Assembly (NCBI GenBank): GCA_947466075.1 | Contig: CANIBP010000041.1 | Span: 1-59,731 of the forward strand | Length of the DNA: 59,731 nt | Reading direction: 5' to 3' | Source of the DNA: Verrucomicrobiaceae bacterium | Lineage (GTDB): Bacteria > Verrucomicrobiota > Verrucomicrobiia > Verrucomicrobiales > Verrucomicrobiaceae | Position numbers and translations under genes: made by a program | The notes under the pieces: model-generated | Seen by the model: only the letters and a program-made list of their open reading frames with translations | Database searches by the model: none | What the model was told of the DNA's origin: nothing | Shown here: positions 27,740 to 35,810 of the stretch, piece by piece | Position numbering within the stretch: position 1 is the first letter of the stretch | Layout: the number at the start of each line of letters is the position of its first letter

Positions 27740-28759
27740 TCAGTCCTGCCGCACCAAGTCTGCCAGATAGATGGCGGTGATGGGTTTGCCGTCGGCGGAT
27801 GTTTCGTGGCTGGAATACCACGAGACCAGGGCGTGACGGTCGTCGAGCGCGACGAAGCCGGGATAGGAGTTGTCGCCGCCGCTGGGGAGTTCGGCGCAGG
27901 GCACGAGCTTTTCGTCCATCAACCACGAAAGCCTCGTCTGCGGACCGGCGGGCGTGACGTGACGACCGCCGACGAGCACGCGGTCGCCCCATCGCACGAG
28001 CAACGGGCCGCCGATGAACTCGGGGATTTTCAGCCGGGTCCACTGCTCGTAGGGCGGGCGTGAGCGCACGAGGTCAGACTCGTCCGCCGACTTCCGGCAG
28101 AGGGCGGTGAGCAGGCCATCGGGATCGAACATGAAGGCCGTCTCATTGCCCTGTGCTTGCTGAAATAACGAACGGAACTTCCAGACAAGGCCATCATCGC
28201 TTTCGAGCAGCGCCGATTCCCGCGCGCCGGTGTGAGCGCGGCGACCGCAAAGGTAGGCCTTGTCGCCATGCGCGGCGGCCCGCCAGACGTAGTGCCCGAA
28301 GGTGCCTTCGAGATGGCGCGGCCCCTGCCACGTCGTGCCGTCACCCGTCCACACCGCGTAGCCGAGATGCTGGTCGAAGTTGTATTTCTCGCGCGGCAGC
28401 AGCCCGTCGCCCGCGAACCAAGTGCCGCTGTAGATGAAGAGCTGGTCTTTGAACGCGAGGAAGTGCGGGTCGCGCGTGTCACGCTGCGGCACGGAGAAAC
28501 GATGCGCAGGCGTCCAGGTCTTCGCATCCGTGCTCGACAGCACGATGACCGAGGCCGTCGAACTCACCGCATGGCCATCCGGGCAACTGCGGAACGCCAG
28601 CCAGAACTTGCCGCGCCAGCGGATGAGGTCGGTGAAGGCGTTGTGTTCGCCATTGTGAAAAACCCGCCGGACATTCTCCACACTCACCGCCGCAGGCGTA
28701 GCAGCAATGGCGGCGATGGTCGATGATGCGAGAAGGCAGAGAGTGAGGAAGTGTTTCAT
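27740..28759 (-). CDS. Secreted sialidase-like propeller (339 aa)
   Basis: The N-terminus MKHFLTLCLLASSTIAAIAA is a signal peptide. The body is a propeller with weak Asp-box-like turns (SSTDAKTWTPA, ESDDGLVWKF) and conserved WRGKFWLAFRS and FDPDGLLTALCR stretches, related to the exo-alpha-sialidase-like family. It is the first gene of the minus-strand operon, divergent from the regulator at 28900, with a 140-base gap. By position it is likely the first enzyme induced by the system's substrate. Confidence 0.83.
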   Translation of the reverse strand: MKHFLTLCLLASSTIAAIAATPAAVSVENVRRVFHNGEHNAFTDLIRWRGKFWLAFRSCPDGHAVSSTASVIVLSSTDAKTWTPAHRFSVPQRDTRDPHFLAFKDQLFIYSGTWFAGDGLLPREKYNFDQHLGYAVWTGDGTTWQGPRHLEGTFGHYVWRAAAHGDKAYLCGRRAHTGARESALLESDDGLVWKFRSLFQQAQGNETAFMFDPDGLLTALCRKSADESDLVRSRPPYEQWTRLKIPEFIGGPLLVRWGDRVLVGGRHVTPAGPQTRLSWLMDEKLVPCAELPSGGDNSYPGFVALDDRHALVSWYSSHETSADGKPITAIYLADLVRQD

Positions 28760-28872
28760 GTCTGTGACTTTGGTGAGCTGCATTACTGGATGGCGATTTT
28801 TTCCTGTGAGCGCGGCTCTGTGCGTCCGACAGCCATGTCATCTTACGGTAGCGGGATGTCGGGAGCACCGCT

Positions 28873-28897
28873 AGTCTTTTGGTTCCCCGAGGGAACC
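28873..28897. promoter_or_regulatory. Candidate operator palindrome, copy 2 (before the GntR-LacI regulator)
   Basis: GGTTCCCCGAGGGAACC at 28881-28897 ends two bases before the ATG at 28900, so it overlaps the ribosome-binding region (GAGGGA). It is preceded by AGTCTTTT, as in the copy at 26288. A dimeric repressor bound here could block its own translation or transcription and, at the other side of the 140-base gap, the sialidase operon. Confidence 0.6.
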
Positions 28898-28899
28898 GT

Positions 28900-29985
28900 A
28901 TGAATACGAAGACCACTACTCCCGCGCTGCCACAGCGTCTCTCACTCGTTAGCCAGACGGTGCAAACCCTGCGCCAGGGCATGAAGACCGGACATTGGAA
29001 AGAGCATCTGCCTGCCGAGCGGGAACTGGCCCGGCAGCTCCAGGTGGGCCGCAAAACGCTGCGTGCCGCGCTGAAGGAACTGGAGGGCGAGGGCGCGTTC
29101 GATCTCAGCAGCCGGCAGCGGCGGCGCATCCTGCTGCCAGCGGCCAAGGTCCGCGCGAAGGCACAGAAGCGCACCGTGGGCATCCTCATCGCCTCACCGC
29201 TGCAGACCATGCATGCGCGGCGGATGTTCGTCATTCAGGCCGTGCAGGAGCATCTGGCCAAGGCCGGCTGCGCCACGGAGCTGCACGTCCGCCCGCGCTG
29301 CTTCTCCGCGCATCCCGCCCGCGCCCTGACCCAGTTCCGGCGCGATCATCCCGGCGTCGTGTGGATCGTCTTCGGCTCCAAGGAACCCATGCAGCGCTGC
29401 TTCATCGAGCAACACGTCCCTTGCCTCATCATCGGCACCTGCCGACCCGACATCGGCCTGCCCTCCATCGACGTCGATCATCGCGCCGCCTGCCATCACG
29501 CCGGAAACGTCCTCTGGCGCAAAGGCCATCGCCGCATCGCCCTCGTGCTGCCCGATGATGCCTTCGACGGCGATGCCGCCAGCGAGCACGGCCTGCGCAG
29601 CGCACTTCACGACAAAGCCGGCGTGCATCTGCAAATCATCCGCCACGACGGCACCAAGGCGAACCTCTGCGCCCTGCTCGACAAAGCCCTGCGCACCAGC
29701 ACCCCGTCCACCGCCTTCCTCATCGCCCGCGCCAACCACGCCCTCACCGTCGCCATGCACCTCATGCGCCGAGGCCATGCGCTCCCGCGCGAGATCGCCC
29801 TCATCTCCCGCGACGAAGAACCCTTCCTCGAATCCACCACACCGACCTTCGCCCGCTACAGCATCAGCCTCCCGCTCTACGCCCGCCGCATCGCCACCTC
29901 CGCCCGCCAACTCGCCGAGACCGGCGCACTCCCCGCGAATGCCACGCGCCTCATGCCCGAGTTCATCGAAGGCGAGACCGTGTAG
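28900..29985 (+). CDS. Transcriptional regulator with GntR-type HTH and LacI-type sensor
   Basis: The 361-residue protein has a winged HTH at ~14-78 (LPAERELARQLQVGRKTLRAALKELEGEGAF, typical of GntR). The remainder resembles a periplasmic-binding-protein-like sensor of the LacI/GalR type (RTVGILIASPL, VPCLIIGTC, SIDVDHRAACHHAG, HRRIALVLPDD, IALISRDEEP). This AraR-like architecture controls sugar operons. It is the only plus-strand gene between 11020 and 54304 and faces the sialidase operon. A palindrome overlaps its start region, suggesting autoregulation. Confidence 0.85.
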   Translation: MNTKTTTPALPQRLSLVSQTVQTLRQGMKTGHWKEHLPAERELARQLQVGRKTLRAALKELEGEGAFDLSSRQRRRILLPAAKVRAKAQKRTVGILIASPLQTMHARRMFVIQAVQEHLAKAGCATELHVRPRCFSAHPARALTQFRRDHPGVVWIVFGSKEPMQRCFIEQHVPCLIIGTCRPDIGLPSIDVDHRAACHHAGNVLWRKGHRRIALVLPDDAFDGDAASEHGLRSALHDKAGVHLQIIRHDGTKANLCALLDKALRTSTPSTAFLIARANHALTVAMHLMRRGHALPREIALISRDEEPFLESTTPTFARYSISLPLYARRIATSARQLAETGALPANATRLMPEFIEGETV

Positions 29986-29994
29986 CGAGGCGCG

Positions 29995-30096
29995 TCAGGT
30001 AAAACAGAGCAATGGCCCCGGCTTGATCTCGTCGGCGGCTGCGAGTTGGCCGAAGGAAACGAGAAGCAATGCAAAGAGGAGGCGAGGGTGTTTCAT
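29995..30096 (-). pseudogene. Signal-peptide remnant of a lost secreted protein
   Basis: A 33-residue frame, MKHPRLLFALLLVSFGQLAAADEIK..., contains a complete signal peptide followed by only ~12 residues, then TGA. It starts 7 bases after the DUF6807 stop, as the next gene of that operon, and its end is 9 bases from the regulator's stop. The body of the gene appears deleted at this convergent boundary. A genuine secreted micropeptide cannot be excluded. Confidence 0.45.
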
Positions 30097-30103
30097 AGAA
30101 TGG

Positions 30104-31072
30104 TTATTTCCCGTTGGCGTAGTCGCGGAATCTCGCATCAAGCGCCTCGGGCTTCGGCTGCCCTTTCGCAAAGTAGAAGCGATAGCGCAGGGTGAGGCTG
30201 TCGCCTTTCTTGATCGTGTAGTCGCCAGCACCGGCAGGCTTGTCGGGCTCGAAGTCGTGGAGGCCAAAGGGATTCACGGCGAAGAGTCCGTAGTCGCGTG
30301 CGTGCCACGTGGTGGGCGAGCGGAGATTGCTCGGGTGGCTGAAGATGACGACGCCGACGGGATTCCCTTTCGGATCGGGGCCGAAGTAGCAGACCCAGTT
30401 CGCGTGCTTGCCCCAGATATCATGGTCGCGGACGCCGTTGCTGTTGAACGCATGTCCGGTCGAGTTGCCGGTGTTCACGAAGTTCTTGCTGCTATTCATG
30501 CTGAGCGACGGACAGAGACGCATCGCCATCGTCCCTTCCTTCGTATCGCCGAGCAGCACGTCGCCTTCGGTCGCCTTCAACGTGATGTCGAAATCCAACG
30601 TCTTCTCCCCTTCCGGCAGCGCGGTGATCGTGATGCGGCGCTCGTCCGTGAGGACCGTCGCACCCCTCGGCGCGACCCATTTCGTCGCAGCGAGAAAGGA
30701 GCCGCGATTGCCCACAGCTTTGATTTCGCTGAAGCCGGCGTGCTCCTGTTTGCCGAAGGCAAGATACTCGCCCCAGAAGTCGATCCCATTCACCTTCGAG
30801 TGCGCGAACCACAGCGAGCGGTGATGCTTGTGATCGAGAAACCGCTCCTCGCCCGGCACGTCCTTCTTCATCGGAAAATCCCGCGACACATTCACTCCGG
30901 CCGCGCCGATGAGCGGATACATGAACGGTCGCGGCGTGTCTTTCGTGACATACTCCGTGAAGAGCTGCCCATCGATCTCGACGCGCAGCCCCGCGTCGCT
31001 CGGTTTCATTGAGACAGTTTGAGCGTGGCCGAGCAAAGGAATCGCGAGCAGGGCGATGACGGTGTGTTTCAT
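30104..31072 (-). CDS. Secreted DUF6807 (PmoA-family) protein
   Basis: The 322-residue protein has a signal peptide (MKHTVIALLAIPLLGHA). It carries a diagnostic central block: DHKHHRSLWFAHSKVNGIDFW, near residue 80, and later HARDYGLFAVNPFG. The family name 'PmoA-like' in databases comes from weak annotation; the proteins are secreted and have no link to methane oxidation known to me. They often occur in Planctomycetota and Verrucomicrobiota next to glycoside hydrolases. Function unknown. It follows the frameshifted ceramidase-like gene by 42 bases. Confidence 0.88.
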   Translation of the reverse strand: MKHTVIALLAIPLLGHAQTVSMKPSDAGLRVEIDGQLFTEYVTKDTPRPFMYPLIGAAGVNVSRDFPMKKDVPGEERFLDHKHHRSLWFAHSKVNGIDFWGEYLAFGKQEHAGFSEIKAVGNRGSFLAATKWVAPRGATVLTDERRITITALPEGEKTLDFDITLKATEGDVLLGDTKEGTMAMRLCPSLSMNSSKNFVNTGNSTGHAFNSNGVRDHDIWGKHANWVCYFGPDPKGNPVGVVIFSHPSNLRSPTTWHARDYGLFAVNPFGLHDFEPDKPAGAGDYTIKKGDSLTLRYRFYFAKGQPKPEALDARFRDYANGK

Positions 31073-31114
31073 GGGATTGGGATGCGTGGTTCGTGAATCA
31101 GTGTGCGGGCGCTG

Positions 31115-32574
31115 CTATTTGCTTTTCCCCGTGAGTTTGGTGGTCATCTCCAGCAGCGCGTCCATGATCTTCACGGAGGCCTGCGGCTCCAGGTAGTTCG
31201 TTCCGGGCCAGGTCTCGTAGCCGCCGAGTTCGAAATGTCGTGGCGTGGGCAGGTAGCCGTAGTAACCGTTCGCGAGTTCGACCATGAAGGAGTGGGCGAA
31301 TGGGCTGCGCTTTTTGAACTCAAGGCCGGTCTCGGCAAAGGTCTCGCAGGGCGATGTGCCGATGCAGGCATCGCCGATGCGCAGCACTTGCACGGGCGCT
31401 TTCGTTTCGGGGCTGGCATTGGCGAGGCGCTGCACGCGCCCGGCATACACGGTGGCGATGTCGGCTTTGCTTTGAATGCGCGTTGCCTTGGCTTCGGTCT
31501 CCTTGGCCCAGGCGAGCAGCTCCGGCTCCACTTTGCGCCAGGCGATGCCGAGTTCGCGGTAGCGTGCATCCAATGAAGCGCTGTCTTTCCACGTCACTTG
31601 CGCGAGCGAGGCATTGACTTTGCCAGCCAAGTCTTCGGCGACTAGCGCATCTGCTCATACGGCGGCTTGCGGGGGCGTGGCGTGCGGAAGTTGTTATTGT
31701 TAATGTCGCCGCTGGTGCCATTGGCCATCATCGCGACAAAGGGCGGATCGCTCTCGCCTCCATGCTGGAGCTTCTTCAAGGCCTCGCAATACATGCCGTA
31801 GTAGTCGGCGGAGATGTGACCTTCGCCGACACCACCGACATAGTGCAGCGAGTAGGCGGAATAGACGGAGATGAGACGCCCCGCAGGCTCGCGCAGCGCG
31901 ATGAAGGACACGGTGGGATCGGTCGGTCCGGCGGGCTCGACGAGGTCGGGGCTGCCTCCGGGCGGGTTCATCTTCACCTTGTCCTTTGTGCCACCAAACG
32001 GGGTCACCGGCACCGTGCCCTCCTTCATGAACCAACGCCGATTGAAGACATGCTCGGGCACCTCGACGGTGCCAAAGGCGATCTCCGCAGGCCGCAGGTC
32101 ATTGATCGCGCGGCGCACCCCATCCGCGATGCGGCGCGCGACGAAGCGCTGGTAGTCGGTGAGTTCATGATCGGAATAGAAACCGCGCGGTGGCGCTCCA
32201 ATCGCATTGCCGGCGCTGTGCGTGTGCGTGGCGGAGATCAGCACGTTCGCCGCCGGAATGCCTGTAGCATCCTCTATCAGCTTGCGCGCCTCAATCGACA
32301 CACAACGATGCAGCGCGAGAAGATCGCAGACGACGAGGGCGAGCTTCGTTTTGCCATCGTCTAGCACGAGGCAGCGCGCATGAAGTTCATCATGAATGTG
32401 AGTCGCTGGAAACGGCAGGAACCCTCCAACGACGTCGATGCCAAGCTCCGGCGTGATATTACTCGTCGCGGCGCCAGCGAGGAGCTTCGCCGGTGGAGCG
32501 TCTGCTGCGCTGACAACGGAGCTAAGACCAAGCAGGACAGCAGCGGCGAGTGGGAGGAGTGTTCGTGGAGACAT
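31115..32574 (-). pseudogene. Neutral/alkaline ceramidase-like secreted hydrolase, frameshifted
   Basis: Two frames together encode one protein of ~485 residues. The first runs from ATG 32574, with a signal peptide (LLPLAAAVLLGLSSVVSAA) and family blocks ATSNITPELG, SATHTHSAGNA and NGTSGDINN, and stops at 31642 after PYEQMR. The second continues in another frame as LVAEDLAGKVNASLAQ... to 31115 (ELANGYYGYLPTPRHFELGGYETW, a family C-terminal block). The strand reads GCGCTAGTC where GCGCCTAGTC would keep the frame, so one C is missing at about 31642-31648. It is either a recent mutation or a sequencing error; both halves remain well conserved. Confidence 0.8.
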
Positions 32575-32591
32575 GGTTTTGTTGGTTGGCT

Positions 32592-34337
32592 TTACTTGCT
32601 CGTCTCAGCGGTCCAGATGGGCTTGCCATCGAGCCACGTCTCGCGCACTTGCGTCGTCTTGAGGTCGTCGAGCGGACAGGTGAGCACATCGCGATCGAGG
32701 ATGATGAAGTCGGCGCGTTTGCCGACTTCGAGTGAGCCGGTTTCCTTTTCGAGGAAAAGGATCTTGGCGTTGTTGATCGTGTAGAGCCGGATCGCTTCCT
32801 CGCGGGTGAGGCCGCCTTCGAGATGCAGCGGTGTATCGAGGTAACGGCATTTTCTCGCGACGGTGATCCACATGCCGAGCCACGGGTTGTAGGGATTGAT
32901 GGCACGCAGGCTGCCGATTTTCTGCATGTGATCGCTGCCGCCGCCGACGGTTACTTTGGCATCGAACAGCGTGCGCAGCGGTTGGAAGCGGCTCATGCGC
33001 TCGTCGCCGAATTGCTTCAGCAACGTGGCACCATCGAGATAAAACCAGATCGGCTGCATGTCGATCACCGCGCCCAGTCGTGCGGCCAGCGCGATGCTTT
33101 CAGGTGTCATGAAATTGCAGTGCGTGATGCACGGGCGCGATTCGCGGAGGGGAGTGTCCTTGTTCACCTCGTCATACGTGTCGAGCAGCAGCTTCACCGC
33201 GCCATCGCCGACACTGTGGGCGGTGAACTGCAAGCCCGCGCCTGCGACCTTGCGCACCATCTTCGCGAGATGCTCACTCGGGGTGCGCTGCACGCCGCGA
33301 TAGTCCTTGTCCGTGATGCCGTAGATGCGGCTTACGCCCCACGGTTCCAGCATCAGCGCGCTGCCGGTGAGCATGCCGCCATCGAGCCAGATCTTCGTGC
33401 CGATGATCTGCAGCATCGGGTCCGGCTTCGTCAGCGGATGCTTGATGATTTCATCAATCGCCAGCTCGGAAGTCCGCCACAGGCTGCCGGTGGAAAAGGT
33501 GTGCGACAGCCGCAGGCGGACGGTCAGCGCGTTCGCAGCGCGGAGTGCCTGATACACGTCAATGTTGCCCTGGCTCGCACCGCGATCCGCGATGGTCGTG
33601 AAGCCGACGCTGTTGTAGTCGGCGAAGAGTTTCTTCACGAGGCCGCGCGTCTGCGCTGCGTCCGGCTTTTTGCTGATCGCCTTCGCGTTGATCTTCGGAC
33701 TGAACGCATGCATCAGCCCCGTCGGCTCGCCTTTATCATCGAAGACGACGACACCCGTCGAGCCTGCGGGCACTTTGAAGTTTCGATCAATCCCCGCGAG
33801 CTGGAGCGCGAGTGAATTCAGCATCGAGTCCGGCCCGGTGCTGAACTGCACGGGATGATTCGGTGCCACGCGATCCAATTCCTCGCGCGTGGGGTAGCGC
33901 TGCTCCTTGAGTCGCGTGATGAAAACCTGCCCGATCCCGATGAGCGAACCTTCCGGCAAGGCCTGCGTGCGACTCGTGATGTAGTCGAGGAGTTGCGGGA
34001 TGTCCTCGATGTCCGGCACCGGATGATCGAACTCCATCGTCGCCGCACCAACCGGATGCGCATGCGAATCCATCAGCCCCGGCAGGACCATGCGCCCGCC
34101 GAGATCCACGCGCTTCGCCTCTGCATGATCTGCCGCCAGCGCCTTCGCCTTATCACCCAGCGCCACAATGCGCTCGCCATCCACCGCCATCGCATCGGTG
34201 ATGGAGAAGGACTCATCCACGGTGACGATCTTACCGTTCGTGAAAATCGTGAGCGGCCCGGCGTGGAGTCCGGCGAGGGGCGTGAGCAGCAGTGCAATGA
34301 GGAGCGGGAGGCTGAGTCTCATGATTGGGGCTTTCAT
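32592..34337 (-). CDS. Secreted amidohydrolase family 3 protein (YtcJ-like)
   Basis: The 581-residue metal-dependent hydrolase has a signal peptide (LSLPLLIALLLTPLAGLHA). The family 3 landmarks are FTNGKIVTVDESFSI (N-terminal composite domain), PGLMDSHAHPVG (metal HxH), TAHSVGDGA, THCNFM, VGGGSDHM and the end KRADFIILDRD. YtcJ-type enzymes deacylate or hydrolyse amides; substrates are poorly defined. The start at 34337 is supported by GAGGG 9 bases upstream and by a 4-base overlap with a 52-residue gene. A later ATG at 34322 is also possible. Confidence 0.88.
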   Translation of the reverse strand: MKAPIMRLSLPLLIALLLTPLAGLHAGPLTIFTNGKIVTVDESFSITDAMAVDGERIVALGDKAKALAADHAEAKRVDLGGRMVLPGLMDSHAHPVGAATMEFDHPVPDIEDIPQLLDYITSRTQALPEGSLIGIGQVFITRLKEQRYPTREELDRVAPNHPVQFSTGPDSMLNSLALQLAGIDRNFKVPAGSTGVVVFDDKGEPTGLMHAFSPKINAKAISKKPDAAQTRGLVKKLFADYNSVGFTTIADRGASQGNIDVYQALRAANALTVRLRLSHTFSTGSLWRTSELAIDEIIKHPLTKPDPMLQIIGTKIWLDGGMLTGSALMLEPWGVSRIYGITDKDYRGVQRTPSEHLAKMVRKVAGAGLQFTAHSVGDGAVKLLLDTYDEVNKDTPLRESRPCITHCNFMTPESIALAARLGAVIDMQPIWFYLDGATLLKQFGDERMSRFQPLRTLFDAKVTVGGGSDHMQKIGSLRAINPYNPWLGMWITVARKCRYLDTPLHLEGGLTREEAIRLYTINNAKILFLEKETGSLEVGKRADFIILDRDVLTCPLDDLKTTQVRETWLDGKPIWTAETSK

Positions 34338-34492
34338 TGTTTCGACCCTCGGAGCGACTGAAGCCCTTGCTCGGCGGCTTTGCGTGCGCGGTCGTCGGTG
34401 AGCCATTCGAGGGCGTGGGTGAGGTCGGACACGGCTTGTTTGGCGTTCTTGGTGGTGAGGCGGCCGGGCGAGGCTGGAACGAAGGTTTTCAT
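34334..34492 (-). CDS. Small protein, 52 aa, coupled to the amidohydrolase gene
   Basis: The frame starts at ATG 34490-34492 and stops at TGA 34334-34336. The peptide begins MKTFVPASPGRLTTKN and contains a helical stretch AVSDLTHALEWLTDDRARKAAEQGLQ. There is no signal peptide or membrane segment. It shares ATGA overlaps with the 56-residue gene upstream and the amidohydrolase downstream, so it is likely translated. No family recognised. Confidence 0.5.
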   Translation of the reverse strand: MKTFVPASPGRLTTKNAKQAVSDLTHALEWLTDDRARKAAEQGLQSLRGSKQ

Positions 34493-34659
34493 GAGTAAGC
34501 TTTGGTCTTAGGGGCGACGCGTCCGGCGAAGCTCTCGATGCGGATGACAATGCGTTGGTGCAGGCCGCGCGCGATGCTCTCGTGCTCATCGCGAGCTTCG
34601 ACATGGAAGGTGACTCGCGTGCCTTCAGTCGCGATGTTGCGTGGCGATGCGGAATTCAT
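34489..34659 (-). CDS. Small protein, 56 aa
   Basis: The frame runs from ATG 34657-34659 to TGA 34489-34491. The sequence TRVTFHVEARDEHESIARG followed by RIVIRIESFAGRV suggests a two-strand, one-helix fold. It is cytoplasmic in type, with no signal sequence, in contrast to its exported neighbours. It overlaps the 52-residue gene by ATGA and begins 38 bases after the TIM-barrel amidohydrolase stop. Unknown function. Confidence 0.5.
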   Translation of the reverse strand: MNSASPRNIATEGTRVTFHVEARDEHESIARGLHQRIVIRIESFAGRVAPKTKAYS

Positions 34660-34697
34660 GATGGGGGGTGGGCTCTGCAAACGAGTGTATCGATATG

Positions 34698-35795
34698 CTA
34701 ACGCACCGCAGGTTTGGTCGCCGCATCGAGTTTGTAGATGCGGCGGGCGTTGCCGTTGTAGAACTGCTCGAGGACGCTGCGTGGGAGGTGTAGTGCTTCG
34801 ACTTGGCGCTCCGTGTAGGTCATCACGCCCTGTCCCGCGTAGTAGTCGAAATCTTCGCGGTAGCGAAGTTCGAGCATTTGAAGATGACTGCGGCGCTCCA
34901 AGTCGGTCGGCGGCTTTTCGCGCAAGAACGGTTTCCACATGGCATCAAGGCCATACATGATGCGCTCCGAGTATTTCAGAAAGAGGGCGCGGACTTTGTC
35001 ACTTGGATGACGGACGAGATCGCGGGCACGAGCGGCGACTTCGATGTGGAAATTGGGGAATCGCTCCAAGCGGTCGGCGATGGCGTCGAGATCGTGCCCG
35101 AGGCTGGCAAGATGGGCTCCAATCAAGACGAGTGTGGGGTGTTTCTTCAAGATGTTGTCCCTCGCGGCGACGAGGTCCGCATGGCTGGGAACACCGGGCT
35201 TGCCATGGAAGTGCCATTCCGGACGCTTCGAATAGTAACTGAAATAGGGGCTGGCAGGGTCGAGTGGCAGCCAGGCATCGATCGGCTCGGCAAGATGCGC
35301 GTGCAGCGGTTTACGGACCTTCGCGAGATGCGCGTAGATGGGATCAAACCGTGGATCGTCCGGCAGGACGAACTTCCCATCCTGATCCTTGATCTCCATG
35401 CCGACCTCCTTCCAGATCTTCACCCCCACCGCACCAAGAGCGAACTGCCCATCCAGCCACGCGATCACCTTCTCCGCATAGTCAGGCCGGTCATGGCCGC
35501 GCACATCAAACGTGGCGATGAAGGGGTAAAACTCCGGGTATTTGCGATACAGCTCATTCGCTGAGCGATGCATCTGATCGAGGTGACCATCGCCCGCAGG
35601 CACGCAGATGTTTACCGTGCGCATGTTGATCCTTTGAAATAGATCATTGAGCGCCGGAAAGTCCTCGAAGACATGCGAATGGACGTCAATCTTGAGCAGC
35701 TCCTCAAAAGCGAGCATCGCCTCATTGGCCGCGGCAGGCAGGGAGACAAGCGGGGCCAGCAGCAGAGCGGTGAGCGTAAGAAATGTGCGTTTCAT
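34698..35795 (-). CDS. Secreted TIM-barrel amidohydrolase (amidohydrolase-2 type)
   Basis: The 365-residue protein has the signal peptide MKRTFLTLTALLLAPLVSLPA. It then shows the metallo-TIM pattern: KIDVHSHVF (HxH), HAHLAEP, LIGAHLASLG and MYGLDAMW (C-terminal Asp). These fit amidohydrolase-2 (PF04909) proteins, which include decarboxylases and lactonases of aromatic or sugar acids. Exported members are common in Planctomycetota and Verrucomicrobiota. It follows DUF4838 protein B by 15 bases. Reaction unknown. Confidence 0.87.
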   Translation of the reverse strand: MKRTFLTLTALLLAPLVSLPAAANEAMLAFEELLKIDVHSHVFEDFPALNDLFQRINMRTVNICVPAGDGHLDQMHRSANELYRKYPEFYPFIATFDVRGHDRPDYAEKVIAWLDGQFALGAVGVKIWKEVGMEIKDQDGKFVLPDDPRFDPIYAHLAKVRKPLHAHLAEPIDAWLPLDPASPYFSYYSKRPEWHFHGKPGVPSHADLVAARDNILKKHPTLVLIGAHLASLGHDLDAIADRLERFPNFHIEVAARARDLVRHPSDKVRALFLKYSERIMYGLDAMWKPFLREKPPTDLERRSHLQMLELRYREDFDYYAGQGVMTYTERQVEALHLPRSVLEQFYNGNARRIYKLDAATKPAVR

Positions 35796-35810
35796 GGTTG
35801 TCGCTCTCCC

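Noticed and set aside
34600..34700. Extending the 56-residue gene upstream as one longer protein
   Set aside because: The upstream part of that frame is antisense of the TIM-barrel amidohydrolase end and rich in Arg/Ser/Pro; the ATG at 34659 gives a sensible short protein.
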